Assembly: GCA_000969725.1 (NCBI GenBank)
Contig: JXSR01S041694.1
Reading direction: 5' to 3' (one strand)
DNA length: 23,869 bases
Origin: Ophiothrix spiculata
Taxonomy: Eukaryota; Echinodermata; Ophiuroidea; Amphilepidida; Ophiotrichidae
Part shown: positions 1-9,800 of the stretch, one piece after another
How positions within the stretch are numbered: the stretch's first letter is position 1
Layout: each line of letters begins with the position of its first letter
Notes under the pieces: model-generated
Databases searched by the model: none
What the model was told of the DNA's origin: nothing
Seen by the model: only the letters and a program-made list of their open reading frames with translations
Position numbers and translations under genes: made by a program

Positions 1-680
1 TTGTCATAGATTAATCTTGACTGGCATCAATCTCATCATACGGTAAATTGATTTTTCTTCAGAGTTGATTGTATGAACCAAATAAAGATATCAGGTTCAT
101 CCCATCATGCCTTGCTTCTATTTATTTTCAATGAGAGGGTTTAGTGATGAAACCTCTCTGAAATGCAAAATTGGAGTGAGGTCTGCCAATTGAGCTATGT
201 TTCATCACTAAATCCTCTCATTTACAATCTGTACAAAAATGTCATTGGAAGCGAGGCATGATGGGAAGGTCCTGATATCTTCTTTTGTATGAACCTATCA
301 ACACATAGATTTCAAGACACCAGCAGGTATTCTCTAATGTGGTGTCAGTTCAAGTCAAGTGCAAATCAGAACTTTTAAGCCCTTTAGCCACATTTATTTT
401 GAGTACCGTACTAATGTGAAAAATGTTTGTAATAAGATTATTGCTTATCTCATACAGCAAGTCTGCCATTATAACATTATTCCCTGAAACAAGAAAATCC
501 CTGATATAAAGAAGTCTTTTCATCACAACTTTTTTGTACCTTTATATTTTTTAAATCCTTCATGCAAATTCAAAATAAAGAACTAATTTTTATGTCCCTG
601 CAACTTTGAATATGAGTTTACACTGTACAATCTATGCAATACATACACATACATGAAATTTGACATTTTGTATCTTATAG
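1..680 (+). other. Intron (3' part) upstream of first visible exon
   Basis: It holds the inverted-repeat element at 80-284. The remainder (296-680) is AT-rich intron with nothing else that I recognise; its 5' end is outside the window. Confidence 0.7.
80..284. mobile_element. MITE-like inverted repeat with 11-bp direct flanks
   Basis: The left arm (80-118, AAGATATCAGG...CATCATGCC) pairs with the right arm (246-284), and the pairing resumes around GAGAGGGTTTAGTGATGAAAC and its complement near 200-225. TTGTATGAACC flanks both sides directly (69-79 and 285-295), consistent with a target site duplication. A 9-11 bp duplication would suit a Mutator-like origin; the superfamily is inferred. Confidence 0.7.
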
Positions 681-859
681 GTCTGAGATGCTTGCTACCG
701 GTGTAGAACGGATCATAGAGCAGGTCGTAGAGCCAAAAATCCAACATATATTCCGACCACAGATAGAAAATCTTGTCAGGGCGACCCTAGATCCAGACTC
801 GATCATCAAGACTGATAATAATGCTAATGGTGTGGACAATGCTGCTTCCTTCACTACAG
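681..859 (+). CDS. BOD1L1: BOD1L1-like exon: end of Shg1/BOD1 domain
   Basis: The acceptor is TATCTTATAG ending at 680 and the donor GTATGG starts at 860. Base 681 finishes a codon begun in an upstream exon, so the ATG at 688 is internal (Met of SEMLATGVERII), not a start. The peptide SEMLATGVERIIEQVV...KIQHIFRPQIE closely matches the end of the BOD1/Shg1 domain, where human BOD1 has MLEAGVDRIISQVVDPK followed by NHIFRPQIE. This domain is the conserved core of the family. The exon ends in phase 1 and joins 1627 to give TT-D-IVAPLP. Confidence 0.9.
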
Positions 860-3800
860 GTATGGTGTTAAGTTTGTTCTTTCTTTTATACATACTGTCA
901 ATCATCCTGGTAGTATAAATAGTAAATATTAAAGTTTGTTAATTATAATTTCTTTAGACTTTCTTTTTTTTGAGTGGTGGCATTTTACATCCTATTCCGG
1001 ATGCATCATCATGTTTCCCATCCCGTATTTGAATCAGGAGAATCCATCTCTATTTTATGGAGGTGGAATATATTACATCTTGCAAAGAACATACTTCTAC
1101 AATCAAGAAAATGTCCCTATGTTTCCAATGGTTTGTTGATCCTGCCAAAGGTAAACGACATTCGATCACCAAGGTATCATTCAGCCTGATAATTAGGTAT
1201 AGAATGGGAAACACCACCACTCAAAAATGGTGCAGAGAAATAGTTGTATAAATTTGATTTTGATACAATTTTGGGTGGAACAACTTATGTCCAAACAAGA
1301 TTGTGCATTTATTCATATATTCTTGTATTCAAGACTTCAAAGTTAGTGCACAATTATGGATCCTGTTAGTTATTCCCTGTTTGTTCATGGAATACAAAAC
1401 ACAAGACCGGATGTGATTCAAACCCAAGCAGTGATCTCCAATGGGAGTGTACACTCTCAAAGCCTTGTATATGCTCACGGTCTCAAGTATATTCTCAAAG
1501 ATATATCCACAAATTTTAAAATAATGCATTTTTGAAAGGGGCTTTGCCTCAGAGCAGTAATAAATTTTTTAACATTTGATATTGTATTGATGTTATATTG
1601 TTGTAAACAATGCTCTTTCTTTGTAGATATTGTGGCTCCACTGCCAGTTGCACCTCCACCAGAGACCCCCTCAGAACCTGCACCACTACCTCCCCCACCC
1701 CCAGATGAAGATGATGACATGGACATCTCTACACCAAGCCCTACAAGCTCACCAGATATCCGTCTGTCTTCACCAGTCGATGAGGAAATTAAATACGATG
1801 AGGAATCGCCGCCACCAATCCCTGGTATTGAGACGAACGAGGCTGTGGACTTTGATATCAGTCAAACGGTTGCTATGGAGACCAACATTGAAACAGAAGA
1901 AGTACCAATGGCTGTTGAGATGGAAACGGTGACTTCCTCGCAAGTAGAGGGCGATGTCATATCGACTGATAATGGTGCTGAAACGACTGCTGTGGGTTCT
2001 TTACAAGAACTGAAATCTCTTCGGTCGCCATGTGACAATGATAACGCGGTCAAACCTGCCCATCAGATACAGATTGTAGACACCCTTGCAACTGAAGATA
2101 TATCGTCCACGGAATTACCAAACACGTCCGATGACGAAGATGATAAGCTTGTCATCTCAAAAAAGAAGAAGAATAGAGGACGGGACTCTGACGCAGAAAG
2201 CGGCTTGTCTGATATCACTGTTAGCTCAGTACATACCAGTGATTTGTCTTCATTCGATGAAGAGATTAGTAGCGACAGTGATGAGTCGGATACTTCTGAA
2301 TCATCTAGTGATGATAGCAAGAGAGGTAAGTGGGTGGGATATGTAAACATTCACTACAAACCTTAAGTCAAATTCCACATTTTTTATTTTGAGATACAGG
2401 GAAAAAAACATACAAGTCATACACTGACAAATCTGATATTTATTGCATATTTGAAACTCCTTGCAAATATCAGCTTTGATTTCCAACTCTTAAAATATTT
2501 GAAGATTAAAGCAATACTATAAAGGGTTAAAAATGAAGCGTCCTCTGTCACCCATGACTTTTGATTTTTGGGGCTTATTGGGTTTGTTTTGGGTAAATAT
2601 GAATACCCTCCAAACGATTTGGCTTAAAGATGCTTACTTTTTATGTTATGGCCATTTGTTGAATTAAATTCGGGATTTCGGATTTAATTCCACATGTATA
2701 AGTATAGGAAAACATTGCATGTGCTTTTTATCTATTTTCGATGGCAAAACAATTTTTTGACAAAATACACTTGAAAATGTGTTGAGATAGTCACATTCCT
2801 TCATTTTATGCTGTTTTTCCTATAAACCATTTTGATCAAAATCTGATGGTATTACTTTATCCTTTTTTAGACTTTTTAGACTTAGTTGAATTGGAATTCA
2901 TTTATGGAAACAATGTTGCATACTTCCTGGTGTCTCGTTCTTGTCACAACTTTTGGATGCGCAGTGGCTGTGTTCGTTGCATACACAGGAACGTCACTAA
3001 GGCACACTCATTGATTCCAGGAATGTTTTGATGGTATTAGCAGACGGTCTTTATCATGTTCATTAAAATTTATTCTTTGGGCCTGAAAATCACCTTGTAT
3101 TATCAGGGTTACATAAGTTGCAAGAAGCCTCAACCCCGCAACGCCGGTATGACATCGATATGACACCGATGAATGCTTGCAATGCCCAGTCGGATGCCGG
3201 TGGTTATGTGACCGTAATTGAAGACATCGTATACAAGCCACAAGGTTCTAACTCGGAATTAAATTCTTGCGGCATGCTTCCGGCATCTCTACGGCTCACG
3301 GACACGCATCTGCTGAATTTACGCCGTAAACACATCGTAACCGCGCCGCAAGGTTATGTGACCAGGGTATGAGCAAGGTTCCACTGTATTTTGTTAAGCA
3401 CTTGGATTAGGTCTTTGATCAGCTTAAGACATTGTACCATGTAAAATATTGTAATTATATTTTGTATTATAGGTGGTGCAAAACAAAAGTCCCCCAGAAA
3501 GGCCAAGACTGGCGACCTAGCAGAAGTCAGTTACCGCAATGTCAAACTAGCCCACCGTGGCCAAGGCTGGTTCCTGGATAAGTACATCTTTGTCAAAAGC
3601 CGTGAGAACAAGCATAAGATCTTCCTTCATTGCCAGCATAAGTACCTATGTAAAGCTGTGGCATATATTGACAAGATGGCAGAAAAGGCTTATTTGAAAC
3701 CAGGCCAACATGAACATCCGCCTCCTGATGCCAGGAAGATTGTGTTTGGCACCAAGGGTAAGTTGATTGGATTTGTAGGTTAAGGTTGATGTCAACCCAT

Positions 3801-6800
3801 CATTTTTTTCTGTAACTCATCAAAGAAATATAAAATCCATATGAAAAATACTTAAATGTGGAGTGACATGTTCAAATGCAATACAAAATTGTTTTAAAAA
3901 AATCAATTATTTATTGTTCATATCACACTTTATTAAAAGTGTCTATTGTTGAAGCAAACTGTATTGCACACTTTTATTTATAACACAAAAACATTTTTAA
4001 CCATGACTAAACTTGATCTTACAAAAATTCAATGTGGAGGGCTGAAAAAATCCTTCAAAAAATTTATAAATAACCCTAACCCTACCAAATAACAAAAAAT
4101 CCCAATTCACAAAGTTAGGCAAATCACATGAGTCTAAATACGTCATAGACCGTCTGGAGTGTTATGATCACTAAATCGCTGCCATGGCAGCACGTGCTCA
4201 TTTGCTTGACCTATAGTGATAATGAGGTTGGGTGCTGGGGTACCAGGTTCAAAACAAGGTAGAAACCCTCCATTTTTAACTTGTTCTGATGGCAGGAAGA
4301 TTGTGTTTGGCTCAGACACCAAGGGTAAGTTGATTGGATTTGTAGGTTAAGGTTGGTGTCAACCCATCATTTTTTTTCTGTTACTCAACTCACCAAATAA
4401 ATATAAAAGCCATATGAAAGAATACATATCTAAATGTTGAGTGACATGTTTCGAAAAATAAGAAAAAAATCAAAAATTGGTTTCTAAATTCTAAAAAGTA
4501 ATTTAGTTCCAATTTCTACCAAAGCAAAATTTGGTGGCAAAATGCTGACTTTGGCCCTAGGCCAAAAATTGTAAATTTTGTCAAAAGTCAACATCACCAT
4601 GCATTGTGCTCAGCATATGTAACTCATCATCTAGAAATGTATATCTTCTATGGATTAATTTTTTCTTTGCTGAGTTACAGCATAAAAACTTTTTCCAAAA
4701 TGATGGATTGAGACCAACCTTAAATGTGCCAATATTACTCCAGCCAAATTATATCAAATGGTTTACATCAGTATTGCGTGAGTTTTCTTTTAACATTTTA
4801 TTGTCTGTGGTCAGCATTCAAACCTTCAACGAAATTGATTACATTTCCCAGATACTTTATTGGCTTATTGGATTTTCATGAAACTTTGACACAATAGTCC
4901 TTGGTAGGTACAAACATGTGACCCTATGTAAATGGGGTCAAAGGTCATCTAAGGGTCATTACGGGTAATGACTTTAGGTGGTCATAATTAAAAGCTTGGT
5001 CAGCAAATCCATATACTGTATTGAAATTCATGGGATTTGAACACAATGGTCAGGGGCATATGTGTGACCCCTTTGTAAATATGGGTCACAAGGCAATGCA
5101 GGGGTCAAATGTTCCTTCAGGCGATACCAGAGGTCCTGCAACGACAAAGTTTTTTTGATTGGGGTGAATGCAGAGCAATTGCAGTATCAGAAAGCGTCTT
5201 AGTTTGATGTAATTAATATGAGATTTAAAAAAACTTGAATCTTCTTTGCAGGTTCAAAGAAGAGAAGTGAACAAGAAAAACCCAAGAAAGAAAGCAAGAA
5301 AATTGCACCAATCAAACTAAGCCTGTCCGCCTCGCCGTCGACTACAAAAGATGATGCACTCTCACCAGTAAGCTCCAAAGAAGACGGTATATTTAGTGAC
5401 AGTGAGAAGGAGAGCGACAAAGATGCGTCGAAAGCGAAAGGGGATTCTACCCCATCGCAGAGCTCACCTAAGCTTCTCCGAGATCTCACACCCGAGGAAC
5501 GCATAGCTGAAGCGGCAAGGTGGACGGCATATTATGAGTATAGCGTAGCTCCAGCGAGGCGAATGTCTACCAAAGCATTGGCGCTGAGTCGTTACCATAG
5601 CGATAGTGAGGATGAAGATGCACGAGAAGAGAGGAGAAAGAAAGCTGTAAGTAATATGGATGCTCAGTTTAAAGCTTGGTCCCATTGGTTTAACATTTTT
5701 TCTAACTTTCAAAGATTTTGGTATCAGAACATTTCTTATTTCTCTCAGGTAAACTTTTACGACTGAAACATGTTTTGTTTTGAAGATTTATTTGCAAATG
5801 TGTCTAATTTATGGTAAACATAATTAAATTGCGCAGTGAATTATCGACAACAGGGAAATACAAAGTTGCTCATAAGATCAAAACGGTTGGACCAATTCAA
5901 CTTTAATTTGAAACTGAAGCTTCTGTCGTGGTATTCTTTCATGTGATTGAAAACTAAATTTTGAAAATTTGGTCCATGTCAATTAATGCCATAATTGAGT
6001 GGACATGGATTTTTCTATGCAAGGGCCGCACCATTAGATATCCAGGGGGTGGTGAAAGAAGTTGTGATAAGGGTTGAATTTTTTCCTTGTCATACTTATG
6101 TTTTTTTTTCTTTCATTCCTTTGGGATATTTTTTTTTTATCCTTCCCATTCAACTTTTTTCTTTAGGGTGACTTTTAAGGGCAATATTTTCAGCTGTGAT
6201 TGATATTTTTTTTTCTCATGGAGATATTTTTTTCTGAAAACTTCCTACACCCTGGATATCTAATGATGCATCCCTAACAAGTGTGCCACTGGCCACATTG
6301 TTGCTATTACAGAAAGATCATTTGTCTCACTACAATTCTTCGTTTGTGAAAAATTCACCTTAAATACAATTCTGATATCTGTTACAAACTCCCATATTTC
6401 TGAAAACATATTAAATGTGGCAAGCACTATTCTTATATGGTGTACTTTAATTGCCAAATGATTTTAACAAAACTTATGGATCTTTTGATGCCAGAAATGA
6501 AGTAAATGTCAGCGAGAGTTCACATTGTCTCAAGGGGCATTTGTTTGCAATGCATAGAAACTCAGCAATAATTTTCAAGGCTTGGGTGAGCATTTTGAAT
6601 ACCAAACACACATACATATGAGGGGTATCAAAACTTTTAAACTTTATCCAAAAGGGAAGGCCCTATATTGATGAATGTTTGTCAGAATAGTCACTTGTGT
6701 ACATTATGGTGCAAAAATGGTCTCATAAGTAGTTTTACTTTTTTACTGATGGCAATAGATGTCAGCAACCTGCCCCTAACCATATAGCTTGCATGAAGTA

Positions 6801-9800
6801 AACAGAGATGGGCAGGGTAATTAAATCCCTGCATTTGAAAGGTTACAGTGCTCAGAATCTCTATGATGACATGCCAAAAGTTTAGTTGTTTGAAATCATA
6901 GTAAAGGGTAGGGTCTCTATTCCGGGGACAGCTCGCTAGTCCGACAACTCGCTAGTCCGAAAGCTCGCTAGTCCAAAGGCTTGCTAATCCGACAGATTGC
7001 TAGTCCGAATTGTAATTTAGGCTCGGCAGTCTGAATTATGAAAAAGGCTTGCTAGTCCGAATATCAAAAAAAGCTTGCTTGTCCAAATTTTAAAAACGAC
7101 TCACCAGTCCGAATTTAAATAACAGCTCGCTAGTTCGAATTTCAAAATAGGCTCGCTAGTTTGAATTTTAAAATAGGATCGATAATCCGAATTTTAAAAA
7201 CAGCTCGCTAGTGTGAATTGGAGAAAAAATGTGCATATTCCTATTACAGTTTTTCAAAATTTGAACTAGCGAGCTGTTTTCAAAATTCGGACTAGTGACC
7301 TGGTTTTGAAATTCGGACTAGCGAGCCTAATTTGAAATTTGGACTAGCAAGCCTATTTTGAAATTCGAACTAGAGAGCTGTTATTTAAATTCGGACTGGC
7401 TAGCCGTTTTTAACATTCGGACTAGGGAGTTGTTTTTAAAATTTGGACTGACGAGCCTATTTGTGATGGCTCACCCCGAAAGGGGGGACTTTTCAGATGA
7501 TATCAATTTTGATTTTGTCATTTCATCTGTTAGAACATTTTCTAAGCTTTAAAATGACACCTTACTTGTTGAAATTGATCAAGGCGATAAAATTTTACAA
7601 CAGAAAATCTGCTGGAAATTCTTATTATTTTCTTTATTTTTTGCTGCCCATTTTCATCAGTTTCTCGAAAAGTGTTCTGTCGCAAAGTCCCCCTTTTCGG
7701 GGGTGAGTCATCACATATAGCCTGCATGAAGTAAACAGAGATGGGCAGGGTAATTAAAGTGCTCAGAATCTCTATGATGACATGCTTAAAGTTTAGTAGT
7801 TTGATATCATAGTAAAGAGTAGGGTCTCTATTCTATTGATACCAGAATTATGGAAATTGATTAATGACTGACATCGCAATAATGTTATAAGGCCGACCTT
7901 AAAATGTTGATTTTCATCCAAATACAAAATGCGTGTTTTTCAATCTGTAGAGAAGATCCCTGCTATCATGGTCTGTGGTTAGTCAGTTTAAAATTGAAGA
8001 AATGAATTACTTTGCACAGTGACTATGTAAAGATGCTTTAAGAATCCCATAATAAATTACGCCTGGCCTTAATTCTTCTAACTGAAGTTTAAACCTTCTT
8101 GATACACCCTCGTACAAGCTCCCTATCAATTCTCATTCAATGAAGATTGTTAAGGGGTGTATGCTCCAATTACATTCTCATCCCCAACTTTACCTAAATT
8201 GTACCTCATTTTTGAAACTGACAAATGTATGAATTGAGGATTATGCATGTTTTGGAACCCTACATTCAAGTCATAAACCATCAAAAGTCAGGTGATCTTC
8301 AAAATCGGTTTGATTGTAAAATGGTTATCTTCACTATTGGTTAGATAGCCTGTGTGCAAATTTGATTACAAGATATTGAGGTAAAGTATAATTAAAGATA
8401 GATATTATTTGTCCATAGAGATGCTTATTTCATTGGAAAATTATTTTAGATATTTTTCAAGAAATTGGTCAAATATCTCTGGGAGCTCTTAATTTGGCAA
8501 AAGCTACTATGTTTGTTTTAGTACCTTTGTCATTTTATTTATAGACATAAATGTCAGTGAATATTAAATAACAATGAATGAATTGTATTTCTCCACTCTG
8601 TTCTGTTTTATTAAGGCCACGGATAAAGAAGAGAGAGCCCGCAGAAGACAAGAAATAAGGGACAGCGGAGTGGTCCAAGTTACACCTAGACCTAGAGTTA
8701 GGAGAGAACAGAAAGAGAAGAGTGACAAGGATGAATCAAGTAAGATACGGGTCATAATTGTTATGATCGCTATGTCTGTGAAGGGACATTCAGAGATTCA
8801 TAAATTTAGAATTTTACAGAATCAAAATTTCTCCAAACGTACTGGTGGCAGTGTAAAGATTGACAAAATGGGGGTGGGCAAAACGAGGGCAAATGAAAAA
8901 GCTGGGGGAGACAATATTTTGCAGGCAAAATTGGGCCAATGAAAAATTCTGTATTTTTTTATAATGATTGCTTAGTGCACAAAATAAATTGAGCAAATTT
9001 TGTTTATTTTAATATCATGAGGAAAAACGTTGACATACATTTTATTATCAAAAAAGTCACATTTGCCAAATAATTGACTTTATTTTTGATTTAAAAGTAA
9101 CTCACATTTGTAACTAAAAATGAGAATAAAAGATACTATTTATTATTTTTCCTGTCATCTATTATCTGATATTAAATGGATGGGTTTCCATTATTTTTTT
9201 AATGGACATTCCTGCAGGGGCACTTATTACTCAAAATAATGTACGCCCCTCCATTATGAGACGATAGATCTGAGACAAATATACCACAGAGACACGAAGC
9301 AAGACATGAGTCTTTTGTTACGCAATCGTCCAGGGCGAACCATGTCCTCCTCGGTATTATGATGCTAATTAGGTATTTCCCCTGTATAGTCAACAAGAAT
9401 TAATCAATATTCAATCTCAGTTTGTTATCAACCTTGAGGTCTAAGTGAGGCGCGCTTTGTCAAATTGTTGGCGATAACATGCACATGTGAATCTTCAAAA
9501 AATCTGAAAGGAGTTCAGTACCATATATCATAGTCATTTATGAATCAAAGAATGCCTGTATACAAACCCATTTTTGTGCCCATATTTGTACCTTCGTGGT
9601 GTGAAAGATGTGTAACACATTAAAGTGTACTCAGTGCATTCTTGCATAAGAACAACATGCACTGAATATCTCATTTTCCTTTTAGTCCCTAATTGCAAAT
9701 AATACTCAAAATGACACTGAATTTGCATTTTGTATCGCTGTGCAACCTATGGATGCTCAACATCTTGTTATTGCTTTAACAAGAGACTTACTCTACATAT

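Larger units (their letters stand above)
3758..5251 (+). other. Intron after FLYWCH exon
   Basis: Phase 1 intron. It holds a partial duplicate of the FLYWCH exon end plus donor (4286-4451) and a two-unit repeat with nuclear-receptor-type half-sites (4858-5120). The rest is AT-rich. Confidence 0.85.
5647..8615 (+). other. Large intron rich in inverted repeats
   Basis: Phase 0 intron of about 3 kb. It holds a dispersed repeat (5677-5975), a MITE (6023-6274), a direct duplication (6781-6921 and 7716-7831) flanking a palindromic minisatellite (6931-7460), and another inverted-repeat element (7462-7715). I recognise nothing in 6275-6780 or 7832-8615. Confidence 0.85.

Noticed and set aside
688..918. 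ATG at 688 as a gene start
   Set aside because: Homology to BOD1 shows that this Met is internal to the Shg1 domain; an acceptor stands just before it.
1587..1626. Upstream extension of the 1627 exon (MMLYCCKQCSFFVD..)
   Set aside because: It reads through the pyrimidine tract and acceptor; phase-1 joining from 859 explains the frame.
3118..3372. 84-codon plus-strand frame
   Set aside because: Lies in a CpG-rich repeat-like block, has no recognisable domain, and the flanking exons join in phase without it.
4069..4086. Interstitial telomere-like AACCCTAACCCT
   Set aside because: Only two hexamer units, within chance for this amount of AT-rich sequence.
6931..7460. CRISPR-like array
   Set aside because: Units are short, spacing irregular, orientation flips halfway, and the genome is eukaryotic; it is a fold-back minisatellite.
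8740..8942. Extension of the 8616-8739 exon into the intron
   Set aside because: A good donor at 8740 joins 11659 in phase with conserved basic sequence; the read-through peptide has no family resemblance.
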